Assembly: GCF_016808335.1 (NCBI RefSeq)
Contig: NC_053137.1
Location: forward strand, 1,984,001 to 2,048,000
Direction of reading: 5' to 3'
DNA length: 64,000 nt
From: Panicum virgatum
Taxonomy: Eukaryota > Streptophyta > Magnoliopsida > Poales > Poaceae
Positions 23,101-34,242 of the stretch are shown here, one piece after another. A program made the position numbers and the translations under genes. The notes beneath the pieces were generated by a model. It did no database searches and was not told where the DNA came from. It worked only from the letters and a program-made list of their open reading frames with translations. Each line of letters opens with the position of its first letter. Within the stretch, counting starts at the first letter, position 1.

Positions 23101-23526
23101 CAATGGGTTAAACTCACAGGAAAAGGTGTCGATATCGACGAGTACGGAATGACAACGGTAGACCTCAAAGAGCTTGGCTATCGAGACGAACCATTCGTCC
23201 TAGCTAAAGATGTCACTCAAGTTTTCTATGTGCAGGACATGTCTAGCAAAACGAGAAAGGACAAGTTCAGGAATAAATCAAGTTTTGTAGGTGCTGGAGA
23301 TGAGGCAAAGCGCCATATTGTTCTAGCAGGAAAAAGAAAAATTGTGGGAGTCGACGATGTCACAGATGAAGAAGAATACAATAAGGATGAAGATATGACT
23401 CCGTTCGCAGTGGAGGTTGACACAAGTATTCTTTTAGCCGAAGAGGAGGCTCCGTACGCACGTCATGATCATAATGAAGGGACGATTGTAAAGCGAACCA
23501 TCGTTAATATTCCCTTAATTGAATGA
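20185..23526 (+). pseudogene. CACTA TNP2 transposase
   Basis: About 1,110 codons in one frame from MSRQWMY. Domains in order: N-terminal transposase-associated zinc-finger region (CPCKFCKN); Transposase_21 core (CPNDCILYRG, STDGMNPFGEHSSGHSTWPV, DVMHLTKNLCVNLLG); DUF4218 (KSHDFHVLMTQLIPVALRG); DUF4216 near the C-terminus (FVLAKDVTQVFYV). TNP2 cuts and pastes CACTA DNA. Stops interrupt it at 20833 (TGA), 21967 (TAA, a likely Gln codon) and 22759 (TGA), with no frameshift, which points to recent decay. Confidence 0.93.
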
Positions 23527-24055
23527 TTATGTCTTATAATATTTTCTGTGAACATTATTAGATTTCTTATGCAATGAATTGATTTATTGGACAATTAAAT
23601 GATTTATTATGCAATTATTTGATTTATTATGCAATTAAAATGATTAGTTATGCACCTAAATGATTTATCATGTATTATTTAGAATTATTTTGCATTTAAA
23701 TAATTTATTATGCAATTATTTGATTTATTATGTAATTAAAATAATTAGTTAAGCACCTAAATGATTTATTATGTAGTAATTAAAATTATTGTACATTTAA
23801 ACGATTTATTATTGTGCACCTAAAACCATAGTTAATATTTTCTTAGTTGAATGATTTACTAGGTAGTTAATAAATTTATTGAGCAAATAACAAATTTATT
23901 AGACAATTATTTTAACTATTAGACAATTATTTAAATTATTAGATAATTATCAGATTTTCTAGGCAATTATTAGATTTATTATGCAAATATCAGATTTATT
24001 ATGAATTATGAGGCAATTAATAGATTTACAAGAGAAAAAGAAATGAGAAAAGAAA
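23527..24055. repeat. AT-rich degenerate tandem repeat
   Basis: Some 20 degenerate copies of a GATTTATTATGCAATTA-like word, 16-24 bases each, after the TNP2 stop. CACTA 4 has an AT-rich block at the same place (41610-42170) without the clear repeat. It may be a 3' UTR or spacer. Confidence 0.6.
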
Positions 24056-24065
24056 AGAGAACCTT

Positions 24066-24437
24066 TGGTACCGGTTGGAAAATCCAACCGGTACCTTAGG
24101 GTCCTATTTGGGTAAAAAAAAAGTGGGGCGTCGCGCGGGAGTCGAACCGTGGCCGTGGAGCCCAAATTACCGAGCGTTACCATTGAGATACTGAAGAATT
24201 CCGTTCAAACTGGGTCAAAGATTTCTGAAAAGTGAACTTTAAATGGCCTAAGGTACCGGTTTTGGATATCCACCCGGTACCATAGGGTCTTTTCATTTCC
24301 CGCCCGTTGGGCCCTTAGGCACCGGTTGTGCAGAGACCCGGTACCTAAGGCCTCGCCTAAGGCACCGGTTGTAGATGCAACCGGTATCTAAGGCCTGCCT
24401 AAGGCACCGGTTGGATTTTTGACCCGGTACCCTTGGC
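24066..24437. repeat. CACTA 2 internal motif array
   Basis: Five facing pairs such as GGTACCGGTTG/CAACCGGTACC, most flanked by TTAGG/CCTAAGG. They lie between the two genes, ending 7 bases before a TATA box. Each pair can form a stem of 12-16 bp. Confidence 0.85.
24127..24203 (-). other. tRNA-like segment within the array
   Basis: On the minus strand, a D-arm-like TCTCAATGGTAACGCTCGG is followed at normal tRNA spacing by GGTTCGACTCC, a perfect pol III B box. The T-arm and acceptor stems do not pair well, so it is at best a tRNA relic or a SINE-type promoter. Confidence 0.35.
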
Positions 24438-24443
24438 CACGAG

Positions 24444-24450
24444 TATAAAG
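24444..24450 (+). promoter_or_regulatory. TATA box of the CACTA 2 second gene
   Basis: TATAAAG directly after the internal array. A GC-rich leader and pyrimidine-rich intron sequence follow. Confidence 0.6.
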
Positions 24451-26493
24451 CCGTTGCCTTCTTCCTCCCAAATCTCTACTGCTCATCACCTTCCTCCAGT
24501 CGGCCGCCGCTGCCCTCCATCTCCGCCGTGGTCTCGCTTCTCCGCCGCACCGCAGCCTCCCTCAAGTCGCGCAGAAGCTCCGCAGTGCCGCCAGGGTGTT
24601 TCCCAAGCCGACCTGGCCCGAGCTCCGCCCGCGTAGCGCTGGAATTCCACCCGGCTGCCGCCGCCGGTAAGTGCTCCGCCCGTGACATTCCACGTCGCCG
24701 GCGCGATTCCGACCTCCCTGACCCCTCCACCGGCTTCGCAGCTCGACCCCGAAGCTTCTCGTGGAGCCCAGAGTCCCGGAGGACCCCTGCATCGACTCGT
24801 CCACGGGCACCGCACCGCCCTCGCTGCTCGCCTTCGACGCCACCGCCCCTGCACGGCCGCCTTGCTCGATTTCGAGCCTCGGTAAGCCCCCCAAGCCCCC
24901 GCCTTCCTTTTGCGCTAGATACCTTCGCTTGTGGCGCACCCTAGGTGCCCCGGCCACGCTCGCCGGCGTTTCCTACGCCGCAACGCCGCCATCGCCGCCG
25001 AGCACCTTGCTCCGAGCCTTCCCGTGCCCAGATGTTGCCTCAGGTGAATCACGCATGGCGTGATGAACCTCTTGGGCTAAACCACGACTCAAACCGAGCC
25101 CTGGAACCCCGGAAACGCCAAACTTCGGCCGAGCGCCGCCACGGGGCAGAGCTCCGGCGAGCCGCGCCGCCGCCCCCGCGCGCCCTTTGGTCCTGGGCCG
25201 CCCGATCTGAGTTTAGCGCACCAGATTAGATCGCGAACGTTTTTAATCTAAGCCGCGGAATCGTTATCCAACGGATCAGATCCGCGCGTACCCCTTCGCG
25301 CTGCCACTTTTGTTAAAGAGCCCCTAAGTTTTCTCTGAATAAACCCACAGTCCAAGCGCATTCAAAACTATTTCCAGTTAGGCCCAGAACTTTGCATGGA
25401 CCCCCTGAACTTCTTAGAAATCGAACCCGCCGTCCAGCCCTTGCCTTTTTGCAGGTTAGACCCTAGATCTAAGGTTTATTTACATTTAGGTCCTCGGTTT
25501 TTGCAGAAAACCCCCAGAAACTCTATTTTTCTTACAGTTTAGCCCCTGGATCTTGTTTTAAGCGAAGTTTTCACGTTCTAGCTCCGTTTTAGGCGTTCTT
25601 TATGTCCACGCGATCGTTGTAACGCGTAGAATAGTTCTAGCATAGTTTTGGTTGCTGTTTTCATGTATTGTTGTACTGTTTCTTAGTTTTTGCTATTGTT
25701 TACATGTATGTTTATGTTGTGTGTTGTTTTTGGCCATGTGTTCGTGAGTAGACGTTGATCCATCTGAGTAGCCCCAGTACCAGTACCCGGAGCAGCCATC
25801 TTCTGAGTAGTTTGAGCAGCAGGAGCAGTTTGAGGAAGACAAGTATAACATGAACAACACCTATCACTTTAAATACATTTTCATACTGCATTTTAATACT
25901 GTACGCCTATAAGGACTTTCCTGGCCACTTTATATCCTTTATATATAGTGTATAATTTAGTTATTAGAGAGACTTTATTTAATCATGTATTTAAATAGAG
26001 AGTGAATAATGCTTGTATTTATGTATTTATCATGTATTTCTGTAACTCATGTATTTATCATGTAACTCGTGTAACGATGATGAGTAACGACGACGAGTAA
26101 CGACGACGAGTAATTTCGTATTCGCTCTCTAACTCACGCATTCGCCATCGCTCGACCCTCAACTCTAGACCTCGACCCTCAACCCCGTTCCTCGACCCAG
26201 TTCCTCGACCCTCAACTCTCAACCCCGTTCCTCGACCCCGTTCCTCGACCCCGTTCCATGACACACACACACACACACTCTGTCTAATACACTCTAACAC
26301 ACACACACACACACTCACACTAACACACACAGACACACACACACACACTCACTAACTCTCTCTCTCTTTCTATGTCCCTCTAACATACACACACACTCTC
26401 TCTCTCTCAAACACGCATATTCGTTCAAAGAATTGAATTCTCCTACTTCATTTAAGGATGGACAGATACTCTAACACATTTTTACGGTTTCAG
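24451..26493 (+). other. Leader and first intron(s) of the CACTA 2 second gene
   Basis: GC-rich leader to about 25230, then AT-richer intron-like sequence. It includes minisatellites (GAGTAACGACGAC units near 26075; CTCGACCCTCAAC units 26150-26255) and (CA)n/(CT)n microsatellites at 26258-26408. The intron ends TTTCAG at 26493. No domain is recognised in the leader. Confidence 0.5.
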
Positions 26494-26499
26494 TTAAGG

Positions 26500-29400
26500 A
26501 TGGACCCCTTCGGTGATGAGCAGGCCGCCGGGCAATACATGTTGGACGCAATAAACGAAGATACGAGGGCCAACACCACCCAGCGAATCGCTGAAGAAGA
26601 TGCTCGGACAGCTGATTCGTTCCTAATTATGTCTAGAGATGCCGATGAAGAAGATGATGACTTTGCGCCGCCGCCCAATCAACAGCAGCATGTTCCAATA
26701 CGAATCTTAAAACTATATGCATGGTGACTTCGGTAGATTAGTTTTGCGATTAACATATCTTTTCTATAATTTAGTCGACCTCCGCATCGACTTCGTTGAG
26801 CCAGTTAAAAGGGAGACGCCGGCCAACCAAGAAAATGGAGGGAAGACAGGTCGTCACAGAAGTGGACGCAGAGAGCTGTCCAAGTGCTCCAGAGGATGGT
26901 AGCACAAAATTTGTCAACCAATGTGGGGTTATTGTTCGGGCAAGAATTCCGATCACCACAAGACTATGGAAAACGACCAAACCCGAAGAACAGCAACACG
27001 CCGTGCCTGCACATCAGAAGGAAATGCTATGGGCAGAACTCAAGGATATGTTCACTCTTTCTGAAGGAGTTGACCAAGAACTTGTGAAGAAATGTGCCTT
27101 GAGAAAGATGGCCCTTGCCTTTGCAACTTTCAAGAAGAAGTTGTACACCAATTACTTCAAGAAGGATAAGGAGCCAAACTGGGACGATCTTCCTTAGGTT
27201 AAACCATACTGGAAGGAGTTCAAACAATATAAACTATCAGAGGAAGCCCAAAAAAAATCCAAACAAGCCAAGGTGAATGTAGTAAATAAGAAGTACAACC
27301 ACCACCTTGGGGCTGCCGGGTACAAGAAGTCAGTTAAAAAATGGCAGAAGATGGAGCAGGACCTTATGGATAGAGGCATCAGGCCGACGACTTGGGATTG
27401 GCCGGATAGATCCAAGTGGTGGTTATTTGCTAATGGAGGGACACTAAACCAGTTGGATGGAAGTTTGGTCGTGCCCGAGCATATGCAAGAAGTGTCCCGC
27501 GATCTACTCGCTGCAATAGATGAGACTCAACAAGGAACATTCCATCCTCAAAGGGAGAATGATGTGCTGACAAGGGCATTAAAGAATCCAGAACACCCTG
27601 GACGAGCCCGCGGCATCGGTGTGGTCCCATGGAAAGTTGCTTGGGCCGGAGATCCCTCTTACAAGACTCACCGAAAGAGCAGAGCCGAACAGGAAGAGAA
27701 ACTTCGTGCCATAGAAGAAAAGATGAACAAGAAGGTTGCGTCCTTGGAATCTCAGATGGACGCCAGGATCAATGAGGCGGTGCAGCTAGCTCTGAGCCAA
27801 AGGGGCACTGCTGGGTCGCACCCGGATGTTGTGATAAGCCCGGCCTCTCAGCGACGCAGCAGCTGTGCATCCACAGCGGCGTCCAACGTACAAGCGGAAA
27901 AGCAACCCCAGATTGAGCCAACGGCGGTAGATGACCAGAGGTATCCAGTGGATGATGTCACCATGCCGACACCGTAAGAGCTTCATGTGCGAGCAAGAAA
28001 TATATCCATTCATGTCGCATACGGGTCAGCCCTGCCCCTGAATCCTTCTACTACAATTCATAGAAGGCCGATACCCCCTGGCTACACCTCCGTCACAGTT
28101 GAGCAGATAGTTGGAAACAATGAGGATCTTGAGCTCGACTTCGTTGGAGGAGATGGAGAGAAGTCATTGGGAGATGCACTGCACGGGGTCGTTCTATGGC
28201 GCAAGGCCGACATCAAACTTACTGCAACTACAACGGCTCCAGTGCAGACTGATCGCCCATCTCCGCGGCCTACCTCACCGCCGTCCCCACTGCCACCTCC
28301 TTCACCACCGTCTCCGCCGGCGCAAAGGGCCACGAGTACTCCAACTCCTCCTGCACCAGAAAAGGGAAAGAAAAAGACAGCATCCCTCCCAGTGGCTGGA
28401 CCCTCAAAGAAGAAGCAGAAAATGGTCGAAAGACAATTAACCTACGAGAAAACCGCTGAGGAGTTGGAAGAGGAGACTGCTCGATATATAAAAGAACAAT
28501 TGAAGCCTAAAGTCCCCCCGCCGAGGGAAGTGGTACCTCTAGAACTAGGGAAAAAGCTTCTCTCAAACCTAGACAACCCACCAAAACCGAAAAGCTTACC
28601 CTCGGACTATGATCGTACTCTAACAAAGGCACACAAGGTGAGAAATCTGAAGAAAAAATGTGGCAAGACCATTCCTCAGCTTGGCACACAACAAAAAGAA
28701 CTCGAGCCCCTCCGGGTGCCAGGGTTGCCACTCCTACACCCGACGGACGTACAACTCCAAGCGGACCTACAGGCCGCAATATTTCTTTCTGAAACTGGAT
28801 TAACGCTAGAGGAGGCAACGGGGCATGTGGAGGCAAAAATCCCTGTCGCTCGCACTATTACTCCATTCCAACATGGAAAACCTTTTGTCACTGAGGAAGA
28901 GGAGAAAAGTCTAGGCACAGCAGATATTCAATTTGCATAGATGGTACCTGCGAATGGCGAAAGACGAAGGGAAAATGTTTGGAGTCAAGTATCGTGACCA
29001 TGATTTCTTCCGCGGGGAGGTCGACTTCTGGGTGTACTTCCAAAATTTATATCACATTTACCATCGACAAGCCCTCGACGCCTCTATCATCACCATTTGG
29101 GTTTTGTAAGTATCACTTACCTCTACATTAATACTTTTTGTTAACAAGAACATAATTATATGTGTGCATTATAAAATTTCTATTGCATCGTTTAGACAGG
29201 AGACCCAAAGAAGCCGAAAACATGGATGGCACCATCAGATCGGCTTCATGTCTCCTTTGCTAGTCAACCAGAAATTGATCAACGAAAGTTACAAGGAAAC
29301 ATGCCAAAACATGTACGATTCGTTGACTAGGCAAAGTTACAAATCCTATATATTCATACCATACAACTTTGGGTAAGCCTTGATCGACTCAAATCTCTGT

Positions 29401-30152
29401 TATATTACTAAATAAATACTAAATTGTCTAATACATTTATGTATATATCCTATCTATATCTGCAGTTATCATTGGATTTTACTCATACTTTCCGTAGAGA
29501 CCGGCAATCTTATAGTCTTTGACTCAATGAGAAATCCAAAGTCCGCAATCCAACATATCATAGACCCCTTGAACAGGTAAGTTTAGTTTGCACAATCAAA
29601 TCCTTTTTCTGTTAATAACAATTCTTGAATATCAAACTTAACTTTGAGCGCAGGGTTTGGAAAAAATCTGTGAAAAATAACAAAGGACGTGGTCAATGGA
29701 GGTCCGAACTGAACGTTAACATGGATTATCCGGTATGTTCATTCATAAAGATTTGTCTAGTTAAGTATATAATCCCAAATTGTTCTAAATTGAGTAATTT
29801 ATTTGTTTCTCCTTAAGTGTGCGAGACAACAACAAGGAACTGATTGGTGCGGGTACTACGTATGCGACTACTTGCACATCATGACTCCATGCGGGAAGGC
29901 TACTGATGAAGAAACGAGAGTACGTCCAAATCGTTCACTAGTATATTTTCATAATTGTACTAACGCACATAATGTTAATGCTTTTTTCCTAAATGATAAA
30001 TGTCTCAAATGGGGGATGAATGTTACTCTACTGATCGGATCAACGCCGTGTGCGAGCAGCTCGCCGGATTCATTTTGAACGAGATCTTGGATCCTAGAGA
30101 CGAGTTCTACCACGACAGTCACATCTATAGAGGACTTCCATCGACATCCTGA
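26500..30152 (+). pseudogene. CACTA second gene: Transposase_24-like region fused to a Ulp1 (C48) protease
   Basis: Start MDPFGDEQ. An intron (about 26694-26774) precedes a long exon with an NPEHPGRARGIGVVPW block (Transposase_24-like), a coiled coil (KMNKKVASLESQMDARINEA) and a Pro-rich linker. Short exons with good GT-AG sites then encode a SUMO-protease-like domain: His in YHWILL, Asp in VFDSM, Gln and Cys in QQQGTDWCGYYVC, so the catalytic set is complete. Stops at 27195 (TAG) and 27975 (TAA) and a frameshift near 28930 inactivate it. The protease is known in several plant TE groups; its role in transposition is unproven. Confidence 0.82.
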
Positions 30153-30439
30153 GGGGACTAGTAGTTGGACGGCTAACATGACTTGTACATTTGTAAATAT
30201 TTTTAAACATTATGCCTTGATGTTTGTAAATTTGTAAATATATTAGTTCATCTAATTAGCTTAATTATATGCTCGCATTTCACTTTTAGTTAGTTTCAAA
30301 TATTCTCTGAAAACGAACACGAATGACCAATGAACGTAGAGTATTGTAGAGCTTGAGTGCGTTTAGCAATTATAAAAGAATAAACAGTAATAAATATAAC
30401 ATACATAACTGGATTTGGGAAAAAAAGGGAAAAGGTCAT

Positions 30440-30660
30440 TGGTACCGGTTGGAAATAACAACCGGTACCAAAGGGGCTGCCACCTTACGTCAGCGTGGCA
30501 GCCTCTTTGGTACCGGCTGGTATTTCCAACCGGTACCAATGGAAGCCTAAGGCACCAGTTGAAAAACCCGGTGTCTTAAGTCGAGGCCAATGGTCACGGT
30601 TGCGGGGCACCGGTTGGGAAACCGGTTCCTTTGGCCCTTCTCAGCCGGTGCCCAAGGCCC
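30440..30660. repeat. CACTA 2 right array
   Basis: Four or more facing pairs (GGTACCGGTTGG, CAACCGGTACC and shorter variants), ending in the right TIR. Confidence 0.8.
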
Positions 30661-30677
30661 GTTTTCTATTAGTACAA

Positions 30678-31029
30678 AATGCAACATGCCATTGACGAGT
30701 TCATTTTTGCTCACCTTGAGAAGCTTGGGTATGAGATCACCAGTCGGAAGCCCATCCTTCATCAAAAGCTCAACTAGATCCATCACATCAAGATCATCTT
30801 TATTCTTGTTTGGACAAGGAGCATCATCATCGTTGTCGGAGTCGAACATGATGTCGTCGAGTGAGATAGCGTAGGCACGCTCCTTGATCTTGGCTAGCTT
30901 GCGATGTTCTTGTTTCAAAGCCTCTCGATCAATTCGGTTGTTCCTCGACTTGTGGTCATCCTCATTCGCATTTGCACTTCCATCAAACTCAGAGGAAAAA
31001 GACACACAAAGAGAAGAACTTGGTGCCAT
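30678..31029 (-). pseudogene. Gag-like fragment of the 19-kb retrotransposon
   Basis: Minus-strand frame starting at 31029, about 117 residues before CACTA 2 interrupts it. It is charged and coiled-coil-like (KQEHRKLAKIKERAYAIS) with an acidic FDSDNDDDAP patch and ends ELVNGMLHFVL. The position just inside the primer site and the Lys/Glu pattern fit a copia gag C-terminal region, but no zinc knuckle is seen. Identification is by context. Confidence 0.45.
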
Positions 31030-31149
31030 CGCTCAAAGCACCGGTTAGCGTTAGCGAAAATGAGCTCAAATCGCGAAAATCAAATCCGCCAACAAAAACG
31101 CCTTCCCTGTTGTCGCCATGTGGATCACAGAAACCGGTTAAGGCAAGGA

Positions 31150-31173
31150 GTGATCCCAACCGGCTCTGACAAT
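31150..31173 (-). other. Damaged primer-binding site
   Basis: On the minus strand the bases after the 5' LTR read ATTGTCAGAGCCGGTT. The usual grass copia site is ATTGGTATCAGAGCCGG, complementary to initiator tRNA-Met. Three bases are missing, which should weaken priming. Confidence 0.6.
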
Positions 31174-33587
31174 TGAAGGACCAGATAGGTGACCAGAGGG
31201 GGGTGAATGGGAGCCTTTAAAAAATTCTCAAAGAGAAAACAAAGCCTATGTCCCGAATTCAACCGACGCACCTCTCTTCTAACCGTCAAGGTGACACAAG
31301 CCAACTCGTAACGAGTTCACCATAGGAACGGTTAGGAAAAGCTCGACGCAAAGCGGAAGCACGCGAAAACCTATTTACTCGAGCAAGGTGCAATAGAAAG
31401 CGGAAGCACCGAATATCAAAGCCCTAAAAAGGCTTTTCCAATCAGTCTCGCAAAAGAGGCTTTCTCCAAAAAATATTCGATGATTCAACAATAAACAGTA
31501 AGGCTCAAAGCAAGCAAAAGCAAAGCTTGTTCAAATATCGACCAAACTCCTCACAAGAAAAACTAGGACTAAACACAACGAAAAGGACTAAAGCTCTCTC
31601 TAAAAAAGGCATGTAAAGATCTAGAACCAATTAGCAAGATCAAAAACTAATTAACTCAAGCTAAGCAGGCAGCAAATAAATTATTTGAATTACCACCGTC
31701 ACAAAGATCCAGATTAGCAATAGCAATGATTAGGCAATGATTAGTGACTGTAGCATGAAAACGATGTTTACAAGTGACTAAACAAAACTGCTGCCGTGCT
31801 CACCTTTGCCTGCTCCATTCAGGCCTGCTGATGCTCCACGCACGCACGCGCTGCTGTCGGCCTGCAATACAACCACGAACACACACAAGTGCAAATAAAA
31901 GAGCTAGTTGGAAATTTTCTCGAACACCTTGTGTGCGGTGCTTGTCTCTTGCTGGTGGCCTAGGGTGCGCCTGCCTCCCAAATCTTTCTGCCGTAGACAC
32001 TGCTGGGAGCAGCAGCTGCTGCTGGCTGCCTTGGCCTCGAACTCCGCAAGCCAGGCCTGCCCCGAGCGCTTAGTCCAAGCGCCGCCACCTGCAGATGCTG
32101 CTGTGTGCGTGGGTCCCACCTGCCAGGGGCCGCCTGCCCTGTCTCGCCCGTGCGCGTGCGCCTGGCCACGTGCTCGATGGGGATGGCGCCCCGGCACCGC
32201 GCCGCCGCTGGCCGCTGGCCACGCGCATGCGCCTCCGACTGCCTGGGTCAAGAAACAGAAAGGAAACGAAAAAGAACAGCAGCAAGACAACTCGAATCTC
32301 CTCAAATCAAAAACCCCAAGAGGGCATAGGAGAGTAGGGCCTCCATTCCCTTGAATCTGTAGCACAAGATCTCATAAATCCTTCTCAATCCTTAACCCTA
32401 GATCGAGAAAGGGAGGGGACCAAAGAGAGGAATTGAGAGGGAAAAGCAGGGGGTTACTGCAATTGGTCGACCAAGTTGGATGGCTGCCCATCTCCCTCTT
32501 CTTAGAGCAACTCCAACAGATTGATCTTCCCCTTTTCTTTTTCTCACCATATAAGGAATTCCCCTTTCTCAATTTCAACATATAAGGAAGAAGTGCTCCA
32601 ACAGATTGATTTTCCCCCTTTCTATATGGAAAGGGAGATGTGATGTCTCCCCTTTCTATTGGGGATTGGAGAGAAATTATTGGGGATTGAGAAAAAATAA
32701 AGGGGAAAGGGAGATGGAAAATCAATCTGCTAGAGTAGGTTTTTTCAACATCAATCCCCTATATTGAGAAAAAATGGAATGGGGAAAGGGGAAGATCAAT
32801 CTGTTGGAGTTGCTCTTATCCTCCAAGTCTCCTCCAGAAGACACAAATACCTCTACGTTATTATTTACAATAACCGCCCACGTAGGGGCAAATTTGTTCA
32901 TCTTTTTACTGGAGCCTCGGACAGACACGCCGCCTTCATGACTTCGCTTCTCCTTGACGCAAGCTTCGCGATGACGCCACGTGCCCTCCGCCCGGACCTT
33001 GACCGCGCCAAGTCCGCCCCCGGTTTTGAGGCCAAAACCGGTCAAACCCGTCTCCTCTGGTTTTGAGGTCAAACCGGTCAAATCCTCTCGCACGCCGCCA
33101 CACGACGTGATTGACTCCCCGGTTTTGAGGTCAAACCGCCGATGTCGACGCATGTCCGACCTCCTGCCGAGCCTTGACGCCTTCGAGTCGTTCGCCCGCG
33201 CCCGCCGCACGGGCCGCCTACTTGGCTCGCCATCGTCCTCGCCGACTTGGCCGACGCCGTCTTCATCACCATGTACTTTTTCTCTTTCGTGCACCGTGTG
33301 GACTGCCCATGGCTCCGCACGACCTCCTCGGATCCCTCGGTCCAGGCCTACTCACATTCACCCTTCACCGTCTTGGTCCCTCGGCATGAAACTTTCGCTT
33401 CTCCTAGCCTACTCGAGTCCATCCTTCACCACGGTCCTTCAGCATAAATCTTTCGCCTGACCTTCACCATGCGCCGTCGACCGCCATGTCGCATCCTACA
33501 CCTGCACATCACGAGCCAAGAGATACATCAAATCCACACGATGTTGTCAATCACTCATCATCCAAGGGTGACCACCATTGGTCCTCA
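31174..33587 (-). repeat. LTR B (5' LTR), 2.4 kb
   Basis: Same ends as LTR A and highly similar throughout. It differs by lacking the 330-base AT block of LTR A and by carrying a 311-bp MITE (32505-32815). TSD GTCTC follows at 33588. Confidence 0.9.
32505..32815. mobile_element. Tourist-like MITE (PIF/Harbinger)
   Basis: Perfect terminal inverted repeat GAGCAACTCCAACAG/CTGTTGGAGTTGCTC with TSD TTA (32502-32504, 32816-32818). Internal A/T-rich words with ATAAGGA and AAGGGGA repeat. It is absent at the matching point of LTR A, so it inserted after the retrotransposon. Confidence 0.9.
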
Positions 33588-34139
33588 GTCTCCAACTATC
33601 TCGGTTGCATAACTCTCCTGCTGGTCCTCAACCATGACATGAGGCACGTAGCCAACTGTCACCTCCAGAGGTGGCTGCCGATGAGTCATGATGCTTGTGC
33701 TAGTTTCATCAGATGAGCTACACATGCTGAGCTCTACTGCTGGAATGGGACATGTTATACTGAAAAGAATAACTTGCTCTGTAAATCTGTGTGATAGCTC
33801 TGACAAGACAATGCTCCTAACAGAAGGTCTCTTTTCATCTTCCTTGCAACATACTGGATCTGGGCGCCAAAACTGAGTACATTCGGTATGCAACTCTTGC
33901 ATGCCTGCCATTGGAGGATCACATGATTGGGACATGTCATGTAAATTAGCAAGCAGCATGAGTTCCCCTGTTGCAGTTTCTGCTGCAAGCAGGTTGAACA
34001 GAGATGTTAATGACTCCAAGCATTTAATAGCAATTCCTACTAAGTCTGTGCTTTCTGAGATCCGTAAAATAAAATTTGTGCTGAAACTTTTCTCTAATCT
34101 CTTTCGATCCATATACAAGTATCGTAGTTGCGCTTCCAC
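33588..34139 (-). pseudogene. Unidentified gene, 5' part
   Basis: 184 codons on the minus strand, joined in phase with 14622-14395 across the 19-kb insert, for a total of about 259 residues. Features: basic start (RYLYMDRKRLEKSF), a Leu-rich stretch (CLESLTSLFNLLAAE), then a Ser/Thr-rich acidic region (SMCSSSDETSTSIMTHR). The first codon on this frame near 34139 is GTG, so an upstream exon is likely. No known domain is recognised. Upstream, 34140-34240 resembles dispersed repeat sequence (GGGCGGGCCCAGGATTT). Confidence 0.55.
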
Positions 34140-34242
34140 ACCTCTCTCTTCGAAACATATGGGCCATAAATGCAGGGGCGGGCCCAGGATTTGAGACTTG
34201 GGTATTCAAAATTTTCAAAGGATAAAATTTGTACTGATGCAA

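Larger units (their letters stand above)
19554..30674 (+). mobile_element. CACTA element 2 (11.1 kb)
   Basis: Right end reads GTTTTCTATTAGTA, an eroded version of TTTTCTAGTAGTG. CAA flanks both sides (19551-19553, 30675-30677) and the gag-like frame of the host can be followed across it. The left TIR is not recognisable, so that end is eroded. Motif pairs of ACCGGTTG/CAACCGGT form left, internal and right arrays. It has two plus-strand genes, TNP2 and a Transposase_24/Ulp1 gene, each behind its own array and TATA box. Both genes have nonsense changes, so it was recently autonomous but is now defective. Confidence 0.85.
14628..33587 (-). mobile_element. Large copia-type (SIRE/Maximus-like) LTR retrotransposon, nested and probably non-autonomous
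   Basis: The two LTRs are in the same orientation. Ends are TGAAGGACC and GGTCCTCA; TSD GTCTC at 14623-14627 and 33588-33592. A CACTCATCAAGGGGGAGAT-type polypurine tract (read on the minus strand, about 17120-17139) adjoins the left LTR. A damaged methionine-tRNA primer site adjoins the right LTR, so the element reads right to left. The only coding trace is a gag-like fragment. I found no protease, integrase or reverse transcriptase in the remaining interior, so it was probably moved in trans. The interior holds a CACTA element and a gypsy remnant. Confidence 0.85.

Noticed and set aside
26258..26408. Minus-strand Cys/Val-rich frame over the (CA)n block
   Set aside because: Translation of a microsatellite.
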